From contig DAIDJF010000057.1 in the NCBI GenBank assembly GCA_027451525.1, forward strand, positions 1 through 35,513: a stretch of DNA of 35,513 nucleotides, in the 5' to 3' direction. The stretch comes from Ktedonobacterales bacterium (GTDB lineage Bacteria; Chloroflexota; Ktedonobacteria; Ktedonobacterales; Ktedonobacteraceae). Shown one piece after another: positions 27,731-35,513 of this stretch. The notes below the pieces were generated by a model. It was not told where the DNA came from. It did not search any database and worked only from the letters and a program-made list of their open reading frames with translations. The translations under genes and the position numbers were made by a program. Position 1 is the stretch's first letter, and every line of letters begins with the position of its first letter.

Positions 27731-30700
27731 TTACTTCAATAGAGTGCGGACAATTTTGCCATTACGTTGGGTAATAGAGTGGACGCGATAGTGGTTTTCG
27801 ATCAAGACGAGATCACGAGTCTCTTGCAGCAGCAGGACATCTTTGAAAAGCTTAAGGTCTTCTAGCAAAGGCTGCAATTCTGGCGCATCAGGCGTTAGGC
27901 CATCAGCTAGACGCATGAGTAGCTCGAACATATCCAGGCTGATTTCCAGACGTGGATAACCACTTTTATGCTCTAAAATCAACACTTCCGGTATTTTTTC
28001 AAGCATATCCTCTCGCAGTTGGCGCGGATACAGACGAAAATCGTTGAGCGGCAGTTGTTTCAGAATGACCAACTGTTGTTCCTCAGAAGCACTGACCTTC
28101 ACACTGAACTGACGTGGCTGCATGTTTTCAATCACATCCTCAATGACACCATCAGAACGCAATATGCCCAGTGCCAACTGCTCACGTATCTCTGCCACCC
28201 CATCCTCTTCATAGGCATTTTCAAGTAATTCGACAAATGTCTGCGCATATTGATATGGTAAAAGTGCCAGAGCAATTATTTTAGGTAATATCTGTTTTAC
28301 TTGTGTTGGCAGGTTTTTCTGTTTCGTGGCTTCAAAGTAAAGCCGCCTCTTCATAGCCGCCATCCATTCTTGCTCATCGCTGAAGCGCTGCAAGGGCAGG
28401 TCTACGCCATCGCTGAATAAATAGCGTCGGATTTCTGCATCAGCTAGCGACTGGTGAAAGTGAAGATAGCGATCCAGGTGTGGACGTGGAAAACGTGCTG
28501 GATCAAGCGTGGCAAGCTCCTGTAAAACCTCGTCGGCCTGTTCTAATGGTGCGAAGGCCGAACGCCAGTAGGATAAGCTCATCAGCGTGGCACTGCCTTC
28601 TTCACTTTCTCGTGCTTGATGTATCTGTTCGCAGTTCTTGTTCCCAGTAATCAGATAGGCTAGCGCGGAACGCAGATCACGCATCGTCATCTGCCGCTGG
28701 CGGCGTAGATGGGTAAGAACAAGCAAATATTCCAGACGCTGGCGCGCGGCAGTTTTGCGCAACGCACTGGCATTGGCACGAATCGGGCAGGTCTGATGCG
28801 CGGCACAATGCTCACACATACTCCATTGCTCAGGTGCTACCAGTTTCTTCAGCACATTTCTGAAAATCGAAGCATCTTGCATGTGGGGGAGATGAACGAA
28901 TGTGCGTTGTTTCAAATCAATCACCCAAACTGGAACATTGGTCATATCTTGCTTACTCTGCACCTGATCTTTAATAGATGCCAGCCAGGCAAATTGCTCG
29001 CGATGATGCTCGAAAAAGTCCATCATGCGCCCGTCATTAATCGCTATTAACACAGTTAGCGCAGTGGCTGGAGCTACACTCCCTTCCAAACCATGCAATT
29101 TTTCACTGAGCTGTTCATCCGCACTTTTACCCTCATGCGCTTCAGAGGCATCATAACAACTGCGGAAGAGCTGCCCTTCATACTGCCACTCCCACCCACT
29201 GGGATCTTTCGCGTTGCAAGTCGCGCCATGTTCTTGCAAATAATGCTGCACCTGTTCAAGAAACGCAGTTTTGCCATCGCCAGGATTGCCGGAGAGAAAT
29301 ACAACTTTCGGTCGATGCTGCATAATAGCAGGAAGCAATTCCCTGTCCAGGGCCGTTTCCACATAGGTCTCGCGCACAAAATCGGTATCCAGACCTCTAT
29401 TGTTGATATTACCATGCTCACTATTGCGATAGAGGCTACGGATGTTATCTACCCAGGGATTAATCTCATTTTTCAGTTCGTCAGTCGTTGGTATCTCTTC
29501 AAGAGCAAGTAGCGCATTTTGTAATTCAAGGCGCATCTGTCCAACGCTGGCTGGACGTTGACTGGGGTCATTGGAAACAACCTTGAGCAGTACCTTCATA
29601 AGACGGATGATTTTCGGGTCTGTAATCTGTTCCGGTATGCGTGGTTGTTTCTGAAAACCATTGCTGAATTCAAAAGGGAGCATCCCAGTGAGCATTTTAA
29701 AGAGCAACACTCCGGCAGCATAGCGATCACCGCTTGATGGCGGTATGGATGCAGTCGGTGCTTCCGGTGGAAAATACAATGGAGAACCAGCTAACTTTAC
29801 CTTACAGGCAACACCAGCTTTTGTGGCATAGCTAAAATCGATCAGGACAGGATAATTGCCATCATCGCAGAGAATAATGTTCTCAGGCTTAATATCGCGA
29901 TGCAGCAACTGCTCCTTTTCCAATACATCAATAGCATTCATCAACTCCTGGGCAAAGTTCCACCAGCGATCCAGTGACCAGGGGAACTCACTCTCTAAAG
30001 ATTGCAATGTGTTGCCTGAGATATACTCCATCTTGATATGCACATCGGAATCCGGGCTATAAATGTCTCCAATACTGGGTAAATACTTACTCTTGATCTT
30101 CATTAATATGCTATATTCATTTTTACCCTGCTCAAAGACCTCATGTGGAAGATGAAATTTCTTGAGGACGCAGTATTGAAGATCGCTGAACTCAACATAG
30201 CTAGCAAGATAGGTACGCGCAGTCTTCCCCTGGCCCAGAACGCGTTCAATCCTGAACTTTTTATTCAGTACCTCTCTTCCCTCTTCACTATTTGATTCTG
30301 TGCGCAGACGGCGGGCAAGATCACTAAATTGCACGACAAATTCTTTCATCGGAAGCACAGTCGGCGTTACATCCGCAAACACAATGCGCTTAAATAATTC
30401 GGTTAGCTCATCAATAATATCAGCAGGAAGAAAGGCCCAACGGCTTGTCAGATCAGGGAAAGTGATGTTGCTTTCAACATCGGCGCGGATGACAGAGACA
30501 GGTACCCCAGCAATACGGGTCAAGAAAATCAGTGCCAGGCTGAAAATATCGGTATTCTTGTTCGCAAATTCATAGCCGATAGCTAGATCAGAATGCGCGT
30601 AGGGATCCTCCCATGCCAGAGCCAGCTTATCGAGGCGAGAGGCAATCGTTTGTGAGCCTATACGCGCAGCAAAAAAATTAGTAAAGGCAATTTTAGGATT

Positions 30701-31696
30701 CTGCCCACTAGAACTTGACAGCGCGTAGACATTATCCGGTCCCAGCGCACGGTGCAGTAAATTTTTAGAGTGAATGACCTCTAAGCCCTTGAAACAAGCT
30801 GCAGCAAGCAACAATTCTTGTGCCAGTTCCTCTCGCGTCTCAGGTACAGGTAGCGTACTCAAAGGTTTTCCAGTCAGAGGTTCTATTGGTAGCACTAGGT
30901 AATCATCAGACCAGGGCGTAGGATCGCTCACACCAGCAACCAATCCTGTAGCCTTGAGTTCACGCAGAGCCTGAAATTCTTGCATATAGAATTTACGCAC
31001 TTCGCTCGCTTCAAGTGGATTGCGCCCTAGATCATAGACCATCAGCATTCGTGGCTCGTTGCTATCCTCCATGTGAGCACGGAAAAGCCGTACATCAGGG
31101 CGCAACGTGACGACATCTTCGATCACATAATTGTTGATGCGGCTGGGTACAGCTGGACGCTGAGAAAGACCAATGAGGGATTGTTGTATTTTCTCACGGT
31201 ATTGTTCAAAAAGAAGATTGCCTTTTTGCTTATCCAACGCGACCAGACGCTGACAAACATCTTGCAAGAGGAAGAGACCATCACGGGCACGTGGATCATA
31301 AATTTGTGGTAGTTCGGTCACGGCAGAGAGCAAAATACCGCTGCGCACACAATGCCCGCCACCTTTGAGCGGCGGAACATATTGATAAACACGTCCAGAC
31401 AGCACCTTCGCAACATAATCTACTTTTCCAAGCGGGCTGCGTTCTGACGAACCATCGGCACGAACCCATAGCTCCTCATTGCCCTGAATTTTACCGCGCC
31501 ACGATTTTTCATCGAGCAAAAATATCCAGTGCTCGCCAATGACGATAAAATCCGTCTCATAGGAACGTCCATTTGGTGTGGGCAAAATTTTATTACAAAT
31601 AACAGTCCAGGATGGAGGAAGCTGTTGAAGGACAGTTGCAGACTTACGTTCACCCTCGGTGACGAAATCTTGAGCGGCACCGACTATTTTAGCCAT
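27731..31696 (-). CDS. NERD nuclease-like / pseudokinase / Ser-Thr kinase / P-loop ATPase fusion (PglW/MAD6-like)
   Basis: A 1321-aa multidomain protein. Residues 12-130: NERD domain, nuclease-like, with SYETDFIVI (Asp49) and FLLDEKSWRGKI (Asp62, Lys64). Residues about 186-463: a kinase fold lacking key residues (HRA at 315-317 instead of HRD; FTNF at 338 instead of DFG), hence a pseudokinase. Residues 481-735: an intact Ser/Thr kinase, Gly-loop VLGQGKTART, Lys512, LLHRDIKPENIIL (Asp601), LIDFSYA (Asp620), PPEA (643-646). Residues 740-1321: an ATPase with P-loop FLSGNPGDGKTAF (Lys809), LIAINDGRMM, and a Cys cluster CEHCAAHQTC (961-970), recalling DptF. ATG 31696 follows AAGGAG at about 9 nt. 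First gene of the operon. Probably senses or signals invasion and controls the downstream ATPase; this is inference. Confidence 0.85.
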   Translation of the reverse strand: MAKIVGAAQDFVTEGERKSATVLQQLPPSWTVICNKILPTPNGRSYETDFIVIGEHWIFLLDEKSWRGKIQGNEELWVRADGSSERSPLGKVDYVAKVLSGRVYQYVPPLKGGGHCVRSGILLSAVTELPQIYDPRARDGLFLLQDVCQRLVALDKQKGNLLFEQYREKIQQSLIGLSQRPAVPSRINNYVIEDVVTLRPDVRLFRAHMEDSNEPRMLMVYDLGRNPLEASEVRKFYMQEFQALRELKATGLVAGVSDPTPWSDDYLVLPIEPLTGKPLSTLPVPETREELAQELLLAAACFKGLEVIHSKNLLHRALGPDNVYALSSSSGQNPKIAFTNFFAARIGSQTIASRLDKLALAWEDPYAHSDLAIGYEFANKNTDIFSLALIFLTRIAGVPVSVIRADVESNITFPDLTSRWAFLPADIIDELTELFKRIVFADVTPTVLPMKEFVVQFSDLARRLRTESNSEEGREVLNKKFRIERVLGQGKTARTYLASYVEFSDLQYCVLKKFHLPHEVFEQGKNEYSILMKIKSKYLPSIGDIYSPDSDVHIKMEYISGNTLQSLESEFPWSLDRWWNFAQELMNAIDVLEKEQLLHRDIKPENIILCDDGNYPVLIDFSYATKAGVACKVKLAGSPLYFPPEAPTASIPPSSGDRYAAGVLLFKMLTGMLPFEFSNGFQKQPRIPEQITDPKIIRLMKVLLKVVSNDPSQRPASVGQMRLELQNALLALEEIPTTDELKNEINPWVDNIRSLYRNSEHGNINNRGLDTDFVRETYVETALDRELLPAIMQHRPKVVFLSGNPGDGKTAFLEQVQHYLQEHGATCNAKDPSGWEWQYEGQLFRSCYDASEAHEGKSADEQLSEKLHGLEGSVAPATALTVLIAINDGRMMDFFEHHREQFAWLASIKDQVQSKQDMTNVPVWVIDLKQRTFVHLPHMQDASIFRNVLKKLVAPEQWSMCEHCAAHQTCPIRANASALRKTAARQRLEYLLVLTHLRRQRQMTMRDLRSALAYLITGNKNCEQIHQARESEEGSATLMSLSYWRSAFAPLEQADEVLQELATLDPARFPRPHLDRYLHFHQSLADAEIRRYLFSDGVDLPLQRFSDEQEWMAAMKRRLYFEATKQKNLPTQVKQILPKIIALALLPYQYAQTFVELLENAYEEDGVAEIREQLALGILRSDGVIEDVIENMQPRQFSVKVSASEEQQLVILKQLPLNDFRLYPRQLREDMLEKIPEVLILEHKSGYPRLEISLDMFELLMRLADGLTPDAPELQPLLEDLKLFKDVLLLQETRDLVLIENHYRVHSITQRNGKIVRTLLK

Positions 31697-32572
31697 TGCG
31701 AGAGACTCCTTACCTGTGCGAAATATTGATCTACTTACTGTTTTCTTTTAGCGATGTGTTTTTTCGGTAATACTCATGTCTCATTTCCGGTAAGTAATAT
31801 TGACTTCTTAAAAAATATCTTGTAAGCAAAAGAGAGAAAAATTTGATGGGCAGACAATAGCAATACTAGAGAGAACTCTTTAGCTGGCTTTCAGTACACT
31901 TTCTAGGGAAGAGGATATAAACGCAATCCATCTTAGCCCGCTATACGTGTAATAAAACAGAACGGCAATTATTTAAGCGTACCTGGCCCGGCACACAAAA
32001 CAAGTGGTTTGCAAAATTCCATAGATTATAGGATGCATGAGTTACTTTTAATAATAAAGGATGCGCTTGATCTTGTCAACAGAGGAAATGTGCGAGAAGT
32101 GTAATGATACATATATAAATACAGATGTACACGTGAAAATAAATGTACTGATTTTTCAAAACAGACCGTATGTGCTTCAATTTGACCATACGGATATCGC
32201 GCTCCGCCTGACTATTGCTGCTTCTTATTTGCGCGGTATATTCCTGGCAGACTATGTCATTTCGTATGAGATACATCAGTCTGCTTCTGGCCAATTGCCA
32301 GTGCTTCTCTATGCGCAATCATCTAGAAAAGAGCAACACCAAGCCGATGAACGAACAGCCTCCCACGCCCACAGTCAGAATAAGCGAGGGAGCAGTATAA
32401 TCGCTGAACGGCGTGTTCTGGCACCATTCCAGTGGGAACTGCCCTCTCCCGCTTGGTGTGCTTATCGGAGCGGATGTAGGAATAAGTACGCGCAAACACC
32501 AGAAAATTTTTTGACGTTGCGTATAGCAACGTCTGATTATTGCCGGGGAAGTGAGAGAGCTTAGCGAACGAC
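31697..32572. other. AT-rich spacer upstream of the defence-like operon
   Basis: About 876 bp without a convincing intact gene. The part next to the operon holds two pairs of short direct repeats: AATATTGA at 31722-31729 and 31796-31803, and CGGTAA at 31765-31770 and 31788-31793. These could be regulator sites; no clear promoter hexamers were found. An IS66 transposase relic lies near 32150-32230. A 167-codon plus-strand frame (32061-32564) crosses that relic and is not protein-like. Confidence 0.5.
32150..32240 (-). pseudogene. IS66-type transposase relic
   Basis: The minus strand encodes SSNSQAERDIRMVKLKHIRS, a close match to the conserved block of IS66 transposases around the catalytic Glu (usual form NNQAERDIRMVKLKQKISG). 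Sequence before and after quickly loses similarity and runs into stops and low-complexity Tyr/Ile codons. It marks past mobile-element activity beside the operon. Confidence 0.65.
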
Positions 32573-32986
32573 TTACGAACGTGGGAAACGGTTGGATTGC
32601 TCGCGGGAATAGCGAACTCTCTCGCGATAGTAGACAATGCCGACGATGAGCAATACAGTACAACCTGGCAGATTGGCAATCAAGGCCGCCAGGAAGTTTC
32701 GGGAGGACGTGAACGTCTGCACCATCATCCATATTTGGAAGAGCAGGAGCGGCACGGCCATACCAAAGCTCAACGGACGAGTTTCCTCAACAAACGTAAA
32801 CACTACCAGGAGAACCTCTATCAGTAAAAAAGTCCCGAAGAAGAGCAGATCCCCTCCTATGTTGGCGGCACTAAGGCGCGTTACAAGGCCAGCTTGCCCC
32901 AGAAAAGGGTAACCGACGATCCAGAGCACGCACAGCAGCCCAATACCGACACCCCATCGCCATTGTACATTGTGTATCATACGCAT
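32573..32986 (-). CDS. Small multi-pass membrane protein of unknown function
   Basis: A 137-aa protein with four hydrophobic stretches (about 10-30, 44-66, 73-92 and 98-120) and a basic C-terminus (YYRERVRYSREQSNRFPRS), which by the positive-inside rule should face the cytoplasm. ATG 32986 has GAGG about 10 nt upstream. No family recognised. It is co-directional with the TetR gene 181 bp away. Confidence 0.65.
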   Translation of the reverse strand: MRMIHNVQWRWGVGIGLLCVLWIVGYPFLGQAGLVTRLSAANIGGDLLFFGTFLLIEVLLVVFTFVEETRPLSFGMAVPLLLFQIWMMVQTFTSSRNFLAALIANLPGCTVLLIVGIVYYRERVRYSREQSNRFPRS

Positions 32987-33167
32987 TTATATTTCCTCTT
33001 TCGCATTGCTTGATCTCTACACAGCAAGATTGCTATTGATCTCAAGTATAGAAGCAGGGGAAGAAAATGGCATGGGACAAATGACCTCTTTTTCCTCGCG
33101 GGGACAGAGCAAGGGCACTGCTCCCAATAAATGAACCGAGATATATGCTGGCATCATTTCTGAATTA

Positions 33168-33764
33168 TCAGGTCGAGTGCGATTCGAGCAGTCCCGCGAT
33201 GAGCAGATTGACCATGCGACGAGCATTGTAGCGTGGGTCTTTGTCTGCACCAACGCAGAGGTTGCCGATGCCAAGCATCAGTTCGAGAGCATCAATATCG
33301 GCACTGATCTCCCCAGCTTCTATGGCGGCAGCGAGCAACTGAGCACAAACGGGCACGAGGCGGTCAACGAAGTAGGCATGCAGCGTCTCGAAGCCGACGC
33401 TATCAGGTCGCAGAACTGCGGCGAGTCCATGCTTTGTGACCAGGAAATCAACGAAGAGGTTGACCCACTGAGCGAGTGCAGCGTGCGGCGAGCCAGCATT
33501 CGCCAGTAAAACCGGACCAGCCTCGGCGCAGGCCTCAACCTGATGGCGGTACACGGCAACAACAAGATCTGCGCGCGTCGGGAAGTGGCGGTAAATCGTT
33601 CCCATTCCGACGCCAGCCGCCGCCGCGATGTCACGCACAGGAGCCTCGACACCGGAGGTGACGAACACGGCAGCTGCTGCGGCAAGCAACGCCTGCTCGT
33701 TGCGCAACGCGTCGGCCCGTTTATGTCGGGCGGGTTGCCCCTCTCCCTCGTCGATAGAGGTCAT
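33168..33764 (-). CDS. TetR-family transcriptional repressor
   Basis: A 198-aa protein. The N-terminal HTH (about 25-65) reads LLAAAAAVFVTSGVEAPVRD, then GVGMGTIYRHFPTRADL, the TetR signature. The C-terminal helical domain (75-198) should bind an effector. The start ATG 33764 has AGGG about 10 nt upstream; an in-frame GTG at 33788 is possible. It diverges from an LLM oxidoreductase gene, and two perfect palindromes lie in their shared promoter, so it most likely represses that gene and possibly itself. Confidence 0.92.
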   Translation of the reverse strand: MTSIDEGEGQPARHKRADALRNEQALLAAAAAVFVTSGVEAPVRDIAAAAGVGMGTIYRHFPTRADLVVAVYRHQVEACAEAGPVLLANAGSPHAALAQWVNLFVDFLVTKHGLAAVLRPDSVGFETLHAYFVDRLVPVCAQLLAAAIEAGEISADIDALELMLGIGNLCVGADKDPRYNARRMVNLLIAGLLESHST

Positions 33765-33792
33765 CACTTCATTCCCTCTCTCAAACACTAGC

Positions 33793-33841
33793 TTGACAAA
33801 CGGAACATTGTTCCGTATAATAATATCGGAGCACTGCTCCG
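33793..33841 (+). promoter_or_regulatory. Consensus promoter with two TetR-type operators
   Basis: TTGACA (33793-33798), 17 bp, TATAAT (33816-33821): a perfect sigma-70 consensus promoter for the rightward LLM gene. Operator 1, ACGGAACA-T-TGTTCCGT (33800-33816), is perfectly palindromic and fills the spacer. Operator 2, CGGAGCA-C-TGCTCCG (33827-33841), covers the predicted start. The centres are 26 bp apart, and the arms differ in one position each (GGAACA against GGAGCA). Confidence 0.9.
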
Positions 33842-33872
33842 GTAACTATTATAGCATGAAGGAATACAATCT

Positions 33873-34787
33873 ATGAACGAAACAGACATAGCGACTACGA
33901 ACGTGGCCGTGAGTGGGCACGCGACCAGACCGCGTTTCGGGATCATGACGGCCCCATCGCAGGTCAGCTATCACGACATTCTGCGGATCTGGCGAGAGGC
34001 GGACACGATCCTTGAGATTGAGCACGCCTGGTTGTTCGATCACCTCATGCCAATCGGCGGCGACCCGAACGGGCCGATCTTTGAAGGTTGGACACTGCTC
34101 TCAGCCCTTGCCGCACAAACCGAACGGTTGCGCATCGGTCTGCTCGTAACCAGCAACCGCTTCCGACCACCCGCAATGCTCGCCAAAATTGCTGCGACCG
34201 TCGATATCGTCTCCGGTGGACGGCTCGACTTTGGCATTGGCGCAGGCTCACGACCAAGCCTTCCTATCGCCCGGCGTGAGTACGAAGCCCATGGTCTGCC
34301 CTTTCACGACGCTGCCCACGCGGTCGGGAGCCTCGCCGAAGCATGCACGATCATCCGACGCTTATGGAGCGAGACCGAACCGTTCGACTTTGACGGCACC
34401 TACCACCATCTCACTGGAGCATTCTGCAACCCCAAACCCATCCAGCGACCTTATCCACCAATAATGATTGGCGGACGCTCTACCGCGACACTGCGCGTTG
34501 TTGCCGAGCATGCCGACATGTGGAACATCCCTGGCGGCGACATTGCTGACGCCATCAGTCGCGCGGCTCTACTGGACCGCTTCTGTGCCGAGATCGGTCG
34601 CGACCCCGCCTCGATCATCCGCTCTATCTTTCTGCCAGTCTTCTACGACCACCCAGACAAGACGCGCAACGCGATTGCTGAAGCCATTAACGCTGGCTTC
34701 CTGCACATCGTTCTAGGATTGCCCGCCCCATATCCCGAAAACGTCGCACGATGGGTTACCAACGAGATCATCAATGTGCCCTTGTAA
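33873..34787 (+). CDS. Luciferase-like F420-dependent-type oxidoreductase under TetR control
   Basis: A 304-aa LLM-family TIM barrel: RPRFGIMTAPSQVSYHDILR, HAWLFDHLMPIGGDPNGPIF, ERLRIGLLVTSNRFRPPAMLAKIAATVDIVSGGRLDFGIGAG, and PPIMIGGRSTATLRVVAEHADMWN. These correspond to the cofactor-binding strands. The cofactor is probably F420 by family, and the substrate is unknown. The TetR operators at its promoter suggest induction by a small molecule, perhaps a xenobiotic that the enzyme reduces. ATG 33873 has GAAGGAA about 9 nt upstream. It shares family but little close identity with the enzyme at 5762-6670. Confidence 0.87.
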   Translation: MNETDIATTNVAVSGHATRPRFGIMTAPSQVSYHDILRIWREADTILEIEHAWLFDHLMPIGGDPNGPIFEGWTLLSALAAQTERLRIGLLVTSNRFRPPAMLAKIAATVDIVSGGRLDFGIGAGSRPSLPIARREYEAHGLPFHDAAHAVGSLAEACTIIRRLWSETEPFDFDGTYHHLTGAFCNPKPIQRPYPPIMIGGRSTATLRVVAEHADMWNIPGGDIADAISRAALLDRFCAEIGRDPASIIRSIFLPVFYDHPDKTRNAIAEAINAGFLHIVLGLPAPYPENVARWVTNEIINVPL

Positions 34788-34927
34788 GACCATAATCCCA
34801 TCATGTATACTTCCTCTAAGATCAATGTAGAGATCAATGGCGGGTAAATGCGCTGGTAGAGCGTTGCTGCAAGTGCTATTTGGGCTTCGTCTGCTTGAAT
34901 ATCTCCGCCTGGAAAAGAAGGTATCCC

Positions 34928-35513
34928 ATGAGCCTGATCCCTGCCTCTGAGCGATACAGTCGCTCGAATGCTCGTTCATACGCACGCGCTAACTTGCGCG
35001 GCATCTGGGGGGCAATCCCTTACCCTTTCACTCCCGATGATGAACTCGATGCACAAGGATTACGGAGCAATATCCGCTACTGCATTGACAATCAGTTGTT
35101 GGATGGCATCTACTGTGGTCACTTCATGAGTGAGTTCTGGGCACTGACAACACAGGAGCGCAAGCAAGCGGCTGAGATTGTGGTGGAAGAGTGCAGAGGC
35201 AAAATACCAGTGATGATACATGTCGGTCATACCTCGGTGAAAGAGAGTGTTGAACTCGCCCACCATGCCGAGCAACTTGGGGCTGACTATCTCGCTGTCG
35301 GCAATCCATATACGATGGCTTACAACGATGAGCAGATTTACAGTTATTTTCGTTTTATTTCTGATCGCACCTCGCTTGGCATCCTCATCACCAATACCGG
35401 CTACACAGGCGTTACGCTAAGCCCTGAACTGGTTAGTCGTCTGGCTGATCTTGAAAATATTGTTGGTGTGAAGAACTCACCTAAGATGCCGCATACGCTT
35501 GAAACGCTGCGTC
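34928..35513 (+). CDS. Dihydrodipicolinate synthase/N-acetylneuraminate lyase superfamily protein, 3' end outside window
   Basis: The first 195 codons of a DapA-superfamily TIM barrel: LRGIWGAIPYPFTPDDELDAQGLR, VMIHVGHTSVKESVELAHHAEQLGADYLAVGNP, then LGILITNTGYTGVTLSPELV and ENIVGVKNSP with the Schiff-base lysine. Two usual features differ: the GTTGE loop reads GHFMSEFWALT, and the catalytic Tyr of the YN motif is replaced by Thr (ITNTG). It is thus probably a divergent aldolase or lyase, not true DapA. ATG 34928 has AAGAAGG about 8 nt upstream. It is co-directional with the LLM gene 140 bp away. Confidence 0.85.
   Translation, partial: MSLIPASERYSRSNARSYARANLRGIWGAIPYPFTPDDELDAQGLRSNIRYCIDNQLLDGIYCGHFMSEFWALTTQERKQAAEIVVEECRGKIPVMIHVGHTSVKESVELAHHAEQLGADYLAVGNPYTMAYNDEQIYSYFRFISDRTSLGILITNTGYTGVTLSPELVSRLADLENIVGVKNSPKMPHTLETLR

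Noticed and set aside
32061..32564. 167-codon plus-strand frame in the AT-rich spacer
   Set aside because: No ribosome site, protein-like pattern or known domain, and it crosses the IS66 relic read on the other strand.
20471..32572. Direct repeat of the tRNA-Arg 3' end (att site) across the operon
   Set aside because: No second copy of the T-arm/acceptor sequence was seen by eye near the far border, and there is no integrase gene.

Overview
The window looks like a chromosomal segment of a Chloroflexota bacterium, most probably of the Ktedonobacteria type. This is inferred from the gene mix: a red-type Form I RuBisCO with CbbX, F420-type luciferase-like oxidoreductases, threonine/proline-rich anchored proteins with cupredoxin-like folds, and the short palindromic 'GTAGGGGCG...' intergenic repeats. 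No rRNA or other direct phylogenetic marker is present, so the assignment is tentative.

Layout. (1) 1-365: end of a decayed IS3-type transposase, then tRNA-Leu(CAG) with promoter and terminator. (2) 631-3461: a polyphosphate module, a Ppx/GppA phosphatase carrying the first half of a CHAD domain, a separate overlapping gene with the second half, and a separate gene resembling the HD domain of Ppx. (3) 3465-5322 (minus): two overlapping genes for membrane-anchored surface proteins, followed by a repeat-rich spacer. (4) 5762-7831 (minus): an F420-type LLM oxidoreductase and an APH-type phosphotransferase. (5) 7973-14951: a Calvin-Benson-Bassham cluster. cbbL-cbbS-cbbX runs rightward and meets a leftward prk-gap pair tail to tail; a CbbR-like LysR gene diverges from prk, and a second LysR gene converges on the first. 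(6) 15118-20288: zinc alcohol dehydrogenase, MFS transporter, NiCoT nickel/cobalt permease, VOC protein and DinB protein. (7) 20471-20543: tRNA-Arg(TCG). (8) 20959-31696 (minus): a tight three-gene operon of very large proteins: a 1321-aa NERD nuclease / pseudokinase / Ser-Thr kinase / P-loop ATPase fusion, a 572-aa protein of unknown function, and a 1677-aa protein with a PD-(D/E)xK-like motif and a C-terminal HerA/FtsK-type ATPase. (9) 31697-35513: an AT-rich spacer with an IS66 transposase relic, a membrane protein, a TetR regulator divergent from a second LLM oxidoreductase, and the start of a DapA-superfamily gene that runs off the window.

How the parts work together. The CBB cluster supplies RuBisCO, its activase, phosphoribulokinase and a GAPDH, under two LysR regulators. 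Import of nickel by NiCoT would suit a CO2-fixing, hydrogen-oxidising lifestyle using a nickel hydrogenase, but no hydrogenase is in the window, so this link is inference. The NiCoT promoter carries a good match to the nickel-responsive Nur box as I remember it.

The most notable object is the three-gene operon at 20959-31696. Its parts recall the DndFGH (DptFGH) restriction proteins, the PglW kinase of BREX, and the kinase/ATPase end of the methylation-associated defence system (MAD6-7-8, from memory). No DNA methyltransferase or phosphorothioation genes are seen here. It is flanked by a tRNA gene on one side and a transposase relic on the other, and I read it as a candidate stand-alone anti-phage or anti-plasmid system.
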